From Acidilobus sp. 7A (GTDB taxonomy: Archaea > Thermoproteota > Thermoprotei_A > Sulfolobales > Acidilobaceae): DNA of 64,000 bases. Below the pieces are notes generated by a model. The model was not told the DNA's origin, did not search any database, and saw nothing but the letters and a program-made list of their open reading frames with translations. The position numbers and the translations under genes are program-made. The stretch lies in NCBI RefSeq assembly GCF_003431325.1, contig NZ_CP010515.1, forward strand, positions 1,054,001 to 1,118,000, given 5' to 3'. Below are positions 54,748 through 63,431 of the stretch, piece by piece (position 1 is the stretch's first letter; each line of letters begins with the position of its first letter).

Positions 54748-54930
54748 CTACTTCTCAGCAGGTTTCCCGTCCTTGTAAAGGTTATACCTAGTGACCTCGA
54801 AGGGCACGGTGTCACCCACGTTGTAGGGCTCGCGGCTGAGGAGCGTGGGCGAGAACTGGCCGCAGCCGCACGTGAGGTGCCTCAGCCCGCCCACAACCCC
54901 TATTGAGTCCACATGGCACCTCGAGTTACC
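54748..54930 (-). pseudogene. Duplicated 3' fragment of the malK-type gene
   Basis: The minus strand encodes 60 residues, still in frame and with a stop, ending LLSREPYNVGDTVPFEVTRY, NLYKDGKPAEK. It parallels the C-terminus of the ATPase at 49541. The match is much weaker at the DNA level than for the adjacent guaB fragment. No ATPase core, permease or binding protein gene follows, so the rest of this copy was lost. Confidence 0.8.
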
Positions 54931-55083
54931 GCTGGTATGCTTTATGCCAGCATGGAGTTAAATCGCATATGCCCACAATATTTTATTATTAAAACTTAAA
55001 AAGCGTACAGGAAGAACACGCAACTACTATTACCATTTTAAGCCTGAAAGCTTCGATGGATGCCTTTTTAGACTACAGGGTCC

Positions 55084-56067
55084 TTGATCAGAGAGGTGCC
55101 AAGGCTGAGCTGGCAGCTAAACGTCGCTGCGGGTTTCCTGCTGACGCTGCTATCTTCCGCAGCCTTAGGCGACGCCCTTGAGGGCCTGGGCTCTGAGCTT
55201 AGGCTCAGCTCTGGGGCCCTGGGCTCGGTCGTAACGCCTCTCATGACGTCGCTTCCTGAGCTCGTCGTGGTGCTATACTCCCTCATCATATATGGCGCCA
55301 AAGGCTACGGCGTCGCCGAGGGCACGGTCATAGGGGAGCCCTTCATAATTTCATCACTGATGCTTCCAGCCCTCATAATCCTGGCGACATTGATGAGGAG
55401 GGCGCCCCTCAGGGGCCACCAGTCCCTTGTACAGCCCTTCGCTGTCTTTGCCGCATTCTTCCCCAGCGTCGTCCTCCCCTCAATAATCTACGATTTAAGA
55501 GTTAAGTATGCCGTGGCGATCTTCCTGGCCGTCATATACGCTCTCTTCATGATGAGGCAGGCCAACTCAGGGGGTGAGCTTGAAAGGGTCTCTGAGCCCC
55601 TGCTCAGCAGGCGGCTCGGCCGCGCTGGTATAGCGATGCAGCTGACCCTCTCAGTCCTCGGCATCTACTTCGGCTCTGAGCTCCTGGTGCAGGGGGTCCT
55701 GGAGGTCTCAAGGGCTGTTGGCATTCAGCCGCTTGAGGTCTCCATACTCCTAGTCCCAATGGCGACGGCGCTGCCCGAGTCTGGCGTAGCATTCGCGTGG
55801 GAGCTCAGGGGCCACGACGAGCTTGCCGTGAGGGCCATGGTAGGGGAGATAGTGCTCTATGCCACCGTGTACCCAGCGCTAGGAATTATTGCGGCCCCCT
55901 GGAGGCTTGACCTACCAGCGGTTGAGGCAGTCATAGGTGCGGAAGCGGCTGCCCTGACGGCCGCTCTGGAGCTCTCAAGGAAGGGGCTCAGCTGGAGGAC
56001 GGCACTTGTGGGCCTCGGCGGCCTGGCTCTTTACATTGCCATGCTAAGCGCGGGCGCCCACGGCTAG
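55084..56067 (+). CDS. CaCA-superfamily cation exchanger (Na+/Ca2+ type)
   Basis: The protein has 327 residues with about 10 membrane helices. Two alpha-repeats: SVVTPLMTSLPELVVVLYSL with GVAEGTVIGEPFIISS in the first half, and ILLVPMATALPESGVAFAWE with AVRAMVGEIVLYATVYPALG in the second. The TSLPE/TALPES core and following GxxxG(E/S) are kept, but the usual GSNI sequence reads GEPF and GEIV. It likely exchanges Ca2+ or another cation for Na+ or H+. Start TTG at 55084. A decayed paralogue lies at 53667. Confidence 0.78.
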   Translation: MIREVPRLSWQLNVAAGFLLTLLSSAALGDALEGLGSELRLSSGALGSVVTPLMTSLPELVVVLYSLIIYGAKGYGVAEGTVIGEPFIISSLMLPALIILATLMRRAPLRGHQSLVQPFAVFAAFFPSVVLPSIIYDLRVKYAVAIFLAVIYALFMMRQANSGGELERVSEPLLSRRLGRAGIAMQLTLSVLGIYFGSELLVQGVLEVSRAVGIQPLEVSILLVPMATALPESGVAFAWELRGHDELAVRAMVGEIVLYATVYPALGIIAAPWRLDLPAVEAVIGAEAAALTAALELSRKGLSWRTALVGLGGLALYIAMLSAGAHG

Positions 56068-56069
56068 GC

Positions 56070-56113
<44 letters not shown>

Positions 56114-56146
56114 TTAAGCTGCGCAAGATAGTGAGCTAAGGCTGAC

Positions 56147-57523
56147 CTACACTTGTTGAGGGCTGCCGGCGGGCCTTAGGCCGTTCTGCCTCGTATAATC
56201 ACATGAGCTGAGCTGCCTGAGGCTCACTGTCACGGGCTGTCCAGGGCTCACCTTGCCCCACAGCTTGAGCGGCCTGATCTCAATGGCCTCCCCAACGGGC
56301 TTGACTGTGAACACAAAGTCGTAGAACCTCGCCAGGGGTAGGTCGAAGACGTTGTCCGTCGGCCACAGGTATATGTGGAACGTGAGGACCCTGTTAGCGC
56401 CCATAAATGAGAGGCAGTCATAAGCGAGCTTTGTGTAGTCCTCCCTGCCGAAGAGCTCCATGAGGACGCTGTTGCCCTCCTCAATAACGACGTCGGGCCT
56501 GAACTCCTCAATGCCTCTAAACGCCACGCTCAGGAGCTCTCCCACGCTGTATGAGGAAGGCTCATAGGCGGGCAGCGCCAGCCTGTTGCCGTAGTCCTCC
56601 ACGTGACAGGCCTCTATCATGTCCCTCAGGGTCGATGGGCCGTGAATAAAAGACTTTACCATGACTTTCAGGCCCGAGTTTAGGGCTGGGCTGGCAAGCA
56701 GCCACGCGGTCAACTTCAGGGGGTCCACGGAGGGCTCGACGTCTATGAGCACGTTGGCACCCTCTGGCAGCCTGAAGCCTAATAGGGAGAAGCTCCTGGC
56801 AGGGCTAGCGCCGCTCGGCATAGATGAGATGTCAGGCGGCACGGCAATTTCTAGCCCCCTTGACGTTACTGCTATGGGGAACTCCGAGCGCTTTATGTTA
56901 GTCCCCCTCATCTTCCTTATCTCGGCGTACCTCTCGAGCTTGTTCTTGACGACCCTGTACTTGAGAACTATCACGCCGTCAGCTATGAACTCCTCAGGGC
57001 CTATTGGAGACGCCTCAGCCCCAAACGGCAGCTCAGCTATAAGCAAGGAGGTCGCCCCCCTCCTCTTGAGGCCAAGGTAGAGGGCTGAGTGCATGATCTC
57101 CCTGGCCCTCGGGGGGTCCCTGGCGAGCTGCTCAACAGCTGTGACGCTGTCAAGCACTACCCTCTTCGCCCCCATGGAGTCCACCTGGGAGAGCACGTCC
57201 TCAATAACGTCGCCTAGGGCCTCTGGGTCGCTGACGCTGAGGGCCTCGTAGTACTTGAAGGCGCCCCTCCCCTCAAGCGGCCTGAAGTCCATGCCGAAGG
57301 AGGCGGCGTTGTCGATGAAGTCGTCCCTCGGCTCCACGAAGCTGACGTATAGAGAGGGCTCCCCCGACGCTGCGCCTGCGTAGGCGAACTGGGAGGCCAG
57401 CGTGGTCTTCCCTGCCCCAGGGTAGCCAGCCACGAGGATTATTGAGCCCCTCCTTATGTTACCAGCAACCCTTGACCATGCGGCTATAGGTATTGTTATC
57501 CAGTCAGCGCTTGTGCTCTCCAT
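56147..57523 (-). CDS. KaiC/RecA-superfamily ATPase
   Basis: The protein has 458 residues. Walker A is ILVAGYPGAGKTTLASQFAY, the catalytic glutamate region SFVEPRDDF and Walker B KRVVLDSVTAVEQL. A second, degenerate RecA-like half follows residue 240 (NVLIDVEPSVDPLKLTAWLL, PDVVIEEGNSVLMELFGRED) without a Walker A. Archaeal KaiC-like proteins act in signalling or DNA processes; the role here is unknown. It is a single gene with no obvious partner. The start is ATG at 57523. Confidence 0.82.
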   Translation of the reverse strand: MESTSADWITIPIAAWSRVAGNIRRGSIILVAGYPGAGKTTLASQFAYAGAASGEPSLYVSFVEPRDDFIDNAASFGMDFRPLEGRGAFKYYEALSVSDPEALGDVIEDVLSQVDSMGAKRVVLDSVTAVEQLARDPPRAREIMHSALYLGLKRRGATSLLIAELPFGAEASPIGPEEFIADGVIVLKYRVVKNKLERYAEIRKMRGTNIKRSEFPIAVTSRGLEIAVPPDISSMPSGASPARSFSLLGFRLPEGANVLIDVEPSVDPLKLTAWLLASPALNSGLKVMVKSFIHGPSTLRDMIEACHVEDYGNRLALPAYEPSSYSVGELLSVAFRGIEEFRPDVVIEEGNSVLMELFGREDYTKLAYDCLSFMGANRVLTFHIYLWPTDNVFDLPLARFYDFVFTVKPVGEAIEIRPLKLWGKVSPGQPVTVSLRQLSSCDYTRQNGLRPAGSPQQV

Positions 57524-57655
57524 AAGCTACACCTTGGCGTGCGTCATATCATTATGTGTGAGAAGCGGAGCTCCTATAAATAAACTTCTTCAATAATAAC
57601 ACTCGCTATCTCAAAGCCCCTCTACGAAAACCTTCAGCGTTCCGCGTAGGTCGCA

Positions 57656-58312
57656 TTACTTGAGCCTTGACTTCAAGTCCTCTATTATGCGCCTCACCTT
57701 GTCCTCGCTGTCCTCCTCCTGAAGTAGCTCAGGCAGCACATAAGCTACTGCCTCCTCTAGGGAGCCACCCTTGAGCTTGACCTGAGACCTCTTTATGGAT
57801 GCCACCGTGGGCTTCAGAGCTCCCCCGCCCTTTATGAGGACCCCGCCCTGCAGCGGCGTCACTATTATCACGCCCACCTCCTCCCCGTTGAGGTTGAGCG
57901 AGTAGAGCACGTCCCCATCTATTGACGTGCCAAGCTTGACGAGGGAGTACCTGGGCAGCGCCGATATGCTCTCAGCGTTAGCTAGGACCTCCTTCAGCGC
58001 CGGCCCCAGCTCCTCATCCCTGAGCCTCCTGAAGACCTCCACTGTCATGGTATCCCATCTCCAGACGACCTCCTTAGACGAGTCGTCCACGTCAAAGTCT
58101 ATCCTGACCCTCACCACGTCGCCCTTGTCGAGCCTCAGCCTTCTGACCAGGAGCTCGTAGAGCACCCTGTTGAGCATGGCTGAGGAGTAGGCAACCTTCC
58201 TTGACCACTCCTTGTCCTGCTTCACCCTGTCCCTTAGGAGCGCGAAGAGGGCCCTTCGAACCTTCAGGGCGTAGGCGCCAACTATTGTAAACCCCGTGCT
58301 GAGGCGAGGCAT
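57656..58312 (-). CDS. Conserved crenarchaeal protein (DUF2258-like)
   Basis: The protein has 218 residues. The N-terminus MPRLSTGFTIVGAYALKVRR resembles a family conserved across crenarchaea that I recall as DUF2258. A basic N-terminal domain, a beta-rich middle (VVRVRIDFDVDDSSKEVVWR) and an acidic helical tail (LLQEEDSEDKVRRIIEDLKS) are visible. No catalytic motif is evident. TATA-like ATTTTATATAGC about 20-30 bases upstream suggests a leaderless mRNA, with an unusual purine-rich stretch (AAAAAAGAAAGAAAAGG) further up. Confidence 0.6.
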   Translation of the reverse strand: MPRLSTGFTIVGAYALKVRRALFALLRDRVKQDKEWSRKVAYSSAMLNRVLYELLVRRLRLDKGDVVRVRIDFDVDDSSKEVVWRWDTMTVEVFRRLRDEELGPALKEVLANAESISALPRYSLVKLGTSIDGDVLYSLNLNGEEVGVIIVTPLQGGVLIKGGGALKPTVASIKRSQVKLKGGSLEEAVAYVLPELLQEEDSEDKVRRIIEDLKSRLK

Positions 58313-58567
58313 ACGGGCACCCCCGCAATGCTATATAAAATATCCTTACCAAGTCAAAAATGAGAGATGAGAAATAATATATATTTTGCTCCTTTTCTTT
58401 CTTTTTTGTTCGCAAAAGGGCCTTTCTTAATGGTGGTTTCGAGGTTTACGTAACTATTGTATTAGTTCCTCGACGTGCTGGTGATGCCGGCGATTACGCG
58501 TGGAGGCGCGGCCTTAACGGGTTCAAGTGTTTACTGATACCGTCAGGTGCCGTTGGCGGAGAAACGC

Positions 58568-59248
58568 CTAGGCCTCCAGTATCTGAAGCACCAATTTATC
58601 TTTTGAGAGAATACTAGCCAGGTCCGCCATGAAGGAGCCCACGACGTCGGGCCCCACCACTCTTGGGTCTACAGTAAGCGTGACCCACGCTATGTTAGCT
58701 GTGACAGTCCTATCCCTGGCCTCGTCATAGATGAGCCCCTTCCTGATCCTGCCTATTGCAACCGATGACGCTATACCTGGCAGGCTGATGCCGGATATGG
58801 CGTCTATCCCCATCACGCCGAGGTTTACAAGGAGGAACGTGGCCTTTGAGTAGTCGGTGCCCTCCTTGGCCGACCTCACCTCTAAGGACAGCTGCTCAAC
58901 GGGCTTCCTGTTTACATCATCGACAACTATAACAGTGGTCCTTCCCTTCTCCCTGTATATTGGAAGAGCCGCGTTGACGTTCTCATACGTTATAACTATG
59001 TCCTGGTCAACCCTGGAGTTAAGCTCATTATATTGAGGCCTTGAGAGCAGGTTGCCCATGATTTTAAGCAGAATAACTGTTGGCGTGAACCTCTGAAGCG
59101 GCATCCTTCTGCTGAGCTCCTCCCTAGCTTTAATCATACCGTCAAATGACATAAGCCTCGAGAGGCTAAGCCTGGGGCCCACCTCGTGTAATGTCATAGA
59201 CGCAGCGAAGAACTCGTCAGGGCCCGTTAACCTCCTCTGGGTGGGCAT
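58568..59248 (-). CDS. Stand-alone 2-oxoacid dehydrogenase E2-like acyltransferase domain, catalytic motif lost
   Basis: The protein has 226 residues and aligns with the catalytic domain of dihydrolipoyl acyltransferases: SRPQYNELNSRVDQDIVITY, NVNAALPIYREKGRTTVIVV, FLLVNLGVMGIDAISGISLP and MADLASIL. It has no lipoyl or subunit-binding domain. The active-site motif DHRVVDG reads VDPRVVGPD, so the catalytic His and the following Asp are gone. It may be a structural or binding protein derived from E2, or act by another chemistry. No E1/E3 genes are nearby. Confidence 0.7.
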   Translation of the reverse strand: MPTQRRLTGPDEFFAASMTLHEVGPRLSLSRLMSFDGMIKAREELSRRMPLQRFTPTVILLKIMGNLLSRPQYNELNSRVDQDIVITYENVNAALPIYREKGRTTVIVVDDVNRKPVEQLSLEVRSAKEGTDYSKATFLLVNLGVMGIDAISGISLPGIASSVAIGRIRKGLIYDEARDRTVTANIAWVTLTVDPRVVGPDVVGSFMADLASILSKDKLVLQILEA

Positions 59249-59383
59249 TTCGCTTCTCCACTATCGCAAGGGCCCCCAGGTAAATATCTGTTCAAAAGGC
59301 GTTACACTGGTCATAGGATAGCGTTACGCCGAGCGCGTCATCCTGTGGAGCCTTTATAAAGTTCTCCCACGCCAAGTCACTGG

Positions 59384-59902
59384 GTGCCACGTTTGCAGTC
59401 AGTAAGGCCCGACACTAAGTTCTTCACCATAGGGATGGCGCTGGCAGTTGTGGCGAGCTTAGTGGGCTTCGCAATGTCCTACGTTATAATCTTTTACATA
59501 AGGTCCCCGACTGCCATGAACTACCTGAGAGAGGCCCTTACGCAAAGGGTCCCAAACATGAGCCAGTCTCAGCTAAACGAGACTCTGGCAGAGGTCGTCT
59601 CTATAGCGAGGGGCCTCGGCTATTACCTGCTTGGGGTCAGCGTCATAGGGCTGGCCCTGGGCCTTGCAACGCTGGCGCCCAGGAGCATGACATTGAACAC
59701 GAACTTCGGCGGTGCCTCCTCCGCGTCGTTAGCGATCGGAGTTGTACTGATAATAATTGGGGTCATGGCTATAATAGATATCATTCAGCTGGTGCTTTAT
59801 GTTGCCGCAGGCGCTATGGTTCTGCATGAGCGCACGCTCATAAGGAGGGCTGAGGCGCTGGCCGCCGCTCAGCCGCCAGGCAGCACAAACAGCACCGCTT
59901 GA
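59384..59902 (+). CDS. Four-helix membrane protein, paralogue of 8980-9486
   Basis: The protein has 172 residues. Helices at about 15-38 (IGMALAVVASLVGFAMSYVI), 75-95, 112-132 and 133-150. The loop after helix 1 (VPNMSQSQLNETLAEVVSIA) and the Ala-rich tail (RRAEALAAAQPPGST) match the paralogue at 8980. Unknown function. A decayed third member lies 1 kb downstream at 60876-61395. GTG/TTG start near 59384. Confidence 0.7.
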   Translation: MPRLQSVRPDTKFFTIGMALAVVASLVGFAMSYVIIFYIRSPTAMNYLREALTQRVPNMSQSQLNETLAEVVSIARGLGYYLLGVSVIGLALGLATLAPRSMTLNTNFGGASSASLAIGVVLIIIGVMAIIDIIQLVLYVAAGAMVLHERTLIRRAEALAAAQPPGSTNSTA

Positions 59903-59904
59903 TT

Positions 59905-60780
59905 TCATGCAAACTCTAACGCCGTTCCGACGAGTATCAAGGCGCCAAGCAGGTAGGAGTAAACCGCCGTCTCAAAGTCCAGCTTCTCTAGCCTTCTGTC
60001 CAGGGACTCCTTGAACAGCTTAACTGCATAGGCCGCTGAGGCCAAGGAGATGAGCGAGAGCGGTGGGAATATGCCTACGAAAGCCAGCAGCGCCGCTATT
60101 GCCAGCGAAGTTAAGAGTACGGCGGCATAGTAGGCGGCGGACAGCCTTGGACCCAGGATCTGCGCCAGGGTCCTTGCGCCGAGCGAGCGGTCCCTGTCAA
60201 TGTCCCTCCAGTAGTTCGCGAAGAGGACGCCTTCGGTGGCAACAACCACTGGCAGGCCCACCAGGAAGCCTTCTGGAAGGAGCCTCCCGCTGGCGACGTA
60301 GAAGCCGGCCCCTGAGAGGATAACCATAGACAAGGGGTAGGCCAGGTCGCCAAGGGCCTTGTACTTAAAGCCTATGCGGGGGTCGCTGTAGCCGTAGCCA
60401 AAGAATATGCCTATTGCACCAAACGCTATGGCCAAGGGCCTGCCCAGTGCTGCCACCGCGACCCCAAGCGAGAGTCCTGCGAGGCCCACAGCGATGGCGT
60501 CCCTCTTAAGGTCGCAGGGCCTAACTATGCCGTTAAGTATGGGGTGAACCCTAACAGGGCTAGGCGCTGAGTCAAAGCCAAGCTTGAAGTCGAAGTAGTC
60601 ATTGAACATGTTAACCATTGTGTGCACCAGGGCCTCCCCGGCAAGGCCCAGGCCTACAAGGAGATAGTTAACTTCCAGGCCCAGCCTGGCCGCGGCGACC
60701 ACGCCGAGCATGTAAATTAATGCCGAGAACGCCACAGTCCAAGGCCTGGTAGACTTTATGTACTCTAACAGGCTCGCCAC
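59905..60780 (-). CDS. UbiA family prenyltransferase
   Basis: The protein has 291 residues with eight to nine membrane helices. First Asp-rich motif NMFNDYFDFKLGFDS, second NYWRDIDRDRSLGARTLAQI. Family enzymes join an isoprenoid diphosphate to an aromatic or glycerol acceptor (menaquinone, haem or archaeal lipid biosynthesis). The MenA-like layout is suggestive, but the acceptor cannot be told. It ends two bases from the convergent 4-TM gene. Confidence 0.88.
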   Translation of the reverse strand: MASLLEYIKSTRPWTVAFSALIYMLGVVAAARLGLEVNYLLVGLGLAGEALVHTMVNMFNDYFDFKLGFDSAPSPVRVHPILNGIVRPCDLKRDAIAVGLAGLSLGVAVAALGRPLAIAFGAIGIFFGYGYSDPRIGFKYKALGDLAYPLSMVILSGAGFYVASGRLLPEGFLVGLPVVVATEGVLFANYWRDIDRDRSLGARTLAQILGPRLSAAYYAAVLLTSLAIAALLAFVGIFPPLSLISLASAAYAVKLFKESLDRRLEKLDFETAVYSYLLGALILVGTALEFA

Positions 60781-60875
60781 GGTCTTAGCCCTAGTTGCAA
60801 GCGCCGAAACTGCTAATTAAGGTAGAATATATGTGGGACCCTTGGTTAGAGTCTTTTTAATATAAGGGAAACCCA

Positions 60876-61395
60876 AATGGTCAAGGAGGTTGCCTTGAGG
60901 TCTGAGGACTTAGCCGCAGCGCTCTCATGAATTTTCCATCCAATGGTCATGACAGCTGCGATGCTCTTAGCCGCCGGCCCGGTTCTATGCTATGGGTCGT
61001 TGGGGCTGAACCCTTTTCACGTCAATAGAAAATCCTTATTATGTCCATAACGGGCTGAGTGGATGACCCCTCGCCTGATGGGGGCGATGCCCCAGGGGCG
61101 AGGGGGGCCGTGGCTGCCATAGATGCCCCCGCCATTGGGCCCGACAGCCGCCCATAAGCCCACGTCGATAACCCGTGAGGCACGGGCGAGGTGGGAGTCC
61201 CTGCGCTCGATCGTGAATACATAAAATGATTGGGGTGAGAGGGTAGTGACAAACGGCTGCTCTCCCTGGTTGATATAATACAGCTGATACTTTATGCGGT
61301 GGCCAGGGCGCTCGTGCTTCACCAGAGGACCGTCCTAAGGAGAGCCGCGGCGCTGAGCTCCGCTCTCAATACAACGGCTGACTGCGTCGTCCAGC
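60876..61395 (+). pseudogene. Decayed third 4-TM paralogue, interrupted by a family 2 repeat
   Basis: A strong TATA (TTTTTAATATAAGG, 60853-60866) leads to ATG at 60876, then a stop after 17 codons. Next comes a hydrophobic MVMTAAMLLAAGPVLCYG, then the repeat 61009-61258. After it, VDIIQLILYAVARALVLHQR and TVLRRAAALSSA parallel the last helix and tail of the protein at 59384 (IDIIQLVLYVAAGAMVLHER). I infer a dead copy split by the repeat. Confidence 0.6.
61009..61258. mobile_element. MITE-like repeat, family 2, copy 2
   Basis: This 250-bp copy parallels 15076-15331. Left end AACCCTTTTCACGT; right end on the opposite strand AGCCGTTTGTCAC. Shared core: GATGACCCCTCGCCTGATGG, GATGCCCCAGGGGCGAGGGG and TGCGCTCGATCG. 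It sits inside a decayed gene, showing that it is mobile. No transposase gene is present. Confidence 0.55.
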
Positions 61396-61421
61396 AGCGG
61401 GAGGACCCCAAGGGCGTAAGG

Positions 61422-61452
61422 CTGACCTCCTCCCCGCCCTGAAGGGTGAGGC
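61422..61452 (-). mobile_element. Second solitary right end of the IS200/IS605-like element
   Basis: The minus strand reads GCCTCACCCTTCAGGGCGGG then GAGGAGGTCAG. It matches the right end of the 340-bp elements, with one stem change (G to A) that weakens the hairpin. No left end or middle part is found nearby. Confidence 0.55.
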
Positions 61453-61669
61453 TTTTTAGTTGCAAATAAGCGCAGGAACGCCACATCCCATGGTCTCCTT
61501 GCAATGAAGTAGTCTCATGACTTCGTTGCCCCTTGTTTTAGATTAAAGCCCACGTTCGAAGATCTCCTATATATATTTTCTAATTAAAAGGGAAACTAAA
61601 CAACGCCCAGCCCCACGGCTAAGCCTTTAAGTTACAGCTTCGCCCAAGTGGCGCAGAGGCAGACTTGAC
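61453..61669. other. Non-coding stretch upstream of the PAP2-like gene
   Basis: About 217 bases, AT-rich around 61570-61590 (TATATATATTTTCTAATTAAAAGG), which likely holds a promoter. No gene, RNA family or repeat was recognised. Confidence 0.35.
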
Positions 61670-62257
61670 GTGAGGATAGCGGCTAAGGTCGTTTCATGGT
61701 GCCTTCACCCGGCCGTCATCACGGCGCTGCTATTCCTTGTCATAGGGTTCTCTAATAATGACCCTTTAGCAGACGTGATTGTTCCCATCGTGACTTACTC
61801 AGTTATACCCATAGCGGCCCTCCTCATGGCCAGAGGCCTTGAAGTAGTCAGGTCAGCCGACCAGCCCAGCATCAGGGAGAGGGCACCCCTTCTGCTAACG
61901 GCTGAGCTATCATATGTAGCTGGGCTCCTCCTGACGCTGGCCCTAGGACTTCCTATGCTCATCGCCTTCATTGAGGCGGCGTACCTCGCAAACTCCCTTA
62001 TCATAATACTCATAACCCTGCTCCTGCGATTTAAGATAAGCCTCCACGTCTCAACGGCGTCAGCAATAGCGACAGCCCTAACTTACCTCTATGGGGCCAG
62101 GCTGGCCGCCTTCTTCTTAATACCGCTTACGCTGAGCTGGGCCAGGCTGGAGCTCAAGGCTCACACCACGGCTCAGGTCTTAGCGGCCTGGGCCTTTGCG
62201 CCCATAACCCTGGCACAGCTCCTCCTGTACCACGCAACGCTTGGCCTGAGGCCTTAG
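61670..62257 (+). CDS. PAP2-like membrane protein with altered phosphatase motifs
   Basis: The protein has 195 residues with six membrane helices. The segment FKISLHVSTASAIATALTYL sits where PAP2 enzymes have PSGH, and LSWARLELKAHTTAQVLAAW where they have SRxxxxxHxxxD. The histidines are partly kept, but Gly and Asp of the standard motifs are not. It may be a lipid phosphatase relative or a derived non-catalytic protein. GTG start at 61670. Confidence 0.6.
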   Translation: MRIAAKVVSWCLHPAVITALLFLVIGFSNNDPLADVIVPIVTYSVIPIAALLMARGLEVVRSADQPSIRERAPLLLTAELSYVAGLLLTLALGLPMLIAFIEAAYLANSLIIILITLLLRFKISLHVSTASAIATALTYLYGARLAAFFLIPLTLSWARLELKAHTTAQVLAAWAFAPITLAQLLLYHATLGLRP

Positions 62258-62306
62258 CCCGCGACTAATTATTGGCTCCAGGCACCAGTACAGCCGGGAG
62301 GCGCTG

Positions 62307-62818
62307 GTGGCCAAGCCAATTTACGGCAACGGCTTCTTTCACATAGCCCCAGGCACCATATTCTACACCATAGTTTTCGAGTACACCGATGAGGATGAAG
62401 AGTACTACAACATGACCGTCAGGGGCGACATAGAGCGCGAGGAGGATAGGCTTAAGGCCGAGATGCAGAGAATTCTCGACAATGAAAAGGTCGTCATAAA
62501 CGGCTCCTACGTTAAGGCCTCAGTAATCTCAGCCAAGGCTGAGGTCAGGGGGCTGAGGAGGCTGTCCTCGGCCGCCTTTTTCATCGAAATGAGGTACAGG
62601 CCCATGAGCGGCGTCAACACCTATGAGAACATCTATGAAAGTGAGGTCGCAGAATATGACTACACAGTCTACTGGCTGGCACCTCCGGGGGCAGGATTAA
62701 GAGCTACGACATAAGCGGTGACGCGAGCCTCTCAGAGGACGGCAGGCTGCTTACGATCAAGGTGAGGGCTGGGACCAGGGTCAAGGGCTATGAGAGCCTC
62801 TCGTTTGAGCTGGGTTAG
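62307..62818 (+). CDS. Conserved hypothetical protein, frameshifted at a G run
   Basis: The frame encodes 135 residues to 62714, ending in an unconvincing tail (GAGLRATT). At the run of five G (62688-62692) adding one G would continue with GRIKSYDISGDASLSEDGRL, then LTIKVRAGTRVKGYESLSFE and a stop at 62818, about 170 residues. The body (FHIAPGTIFYTIVFEYTDED, MTVRGDIEREEDRL) is mixed alpha/beta. I do not recognise the family. The loss may be a sequencing error. Confidence 0.6.
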
Positions 62819-62876
62819 GACACGCCTAGCTAAGGGATAAATACCTGGAAAACAGTTGTTTTCAATTGGTGAGAGC

Positions 62877-63431
62877 TTGAGGCCCGCCCTTATAATTGTT
62901 GATATGTTAAACGACTTCATAGACGGCGCGCTCGCCACCCCTGAGGCCAAATCTACAGTGAGCCCCGCCAGGAGGGTCCTCGAGGTCTTCAGGTCGAACG
63001 GGTGGCCAGTGGTATACGTCAACGACGCCCACTACCCGACTGACATAGAGATGCCGCTCTGGGGCCCCCACGCGATGAAGGGCACAAGGGGCGCCGAGGT
63101 CTACAGCGGGCTCGCCCCGAGGCAGGGCGAGTACGTCATAGAGAAGCACACCTACAGCGGCTTCTACGGCACCGCGCTTGACCACGTACTCAGATCCCTC
63201 GGCGTAGACACGGTGGTCCTGGTAGGCCTTGACGCAGACATATGCGTCAGGCACACGGCGGCCGACGCCTTCTTCAGGGGCTACAAGGTTGTAGTAGTCA
63301 GGGACGCCGTTGCCGCAAGGATTGACAAGGACTGGGAGACCTACTATAAGAAGGTGTACGGCGCGGCGGTGCTCGACAGCGATGAAGTAGAAAGCTACCT
63401 CAAGGCTTCTCAGTCGAGCACTGCTAGGTAG
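62877..63431 (+). CDS. Isochorismatase-fold hydrolase, probable nicotinamidase
   Basis: About 184 residues from the TTG at 62877, preceded by GGTGAG. The frame extends to 62856. Catalytic residues: Asp in LIIVDMLNDFIDG, Lys in VIEKHTYSGFYG, and Cys in VLVGLDADICVRHTAADAFF. This is the Cys-Asp-Lys triad of the family. Nicotinamidases turn nicotinamide into nicotinate for NAD salvage; other cysteine hydrolases share the fold. The 3' end overlaps the convergent MFS gene by 22 bases. Confidence 0.85.
   Translation: MRPALIIVDMLNDFIDGALATPEAKSTVSPARRVLEVFRSNGWPVVYVNDAHYPTDIEMPLWGPHAMKGTRGAEVYSGLAPRQGEYVIEKHTYSGFYGTALDHVLRSLGVDTVVLVGLDADICVRHTAADAFFRGYKVVVVRDAVAARIDKDWETYYKKVYGAAVLDSDEVESYLKASQSSTAR

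Noticed and set aside
58485-58545. A C/D box sRNA (GGTGATGC ... CTGA) or tRNA-like GGGTTCAAGT upstream of the DUF2258-like gene
   Set aside because: No internal boxes, no closing stem, and no cloverleaf could be formed.
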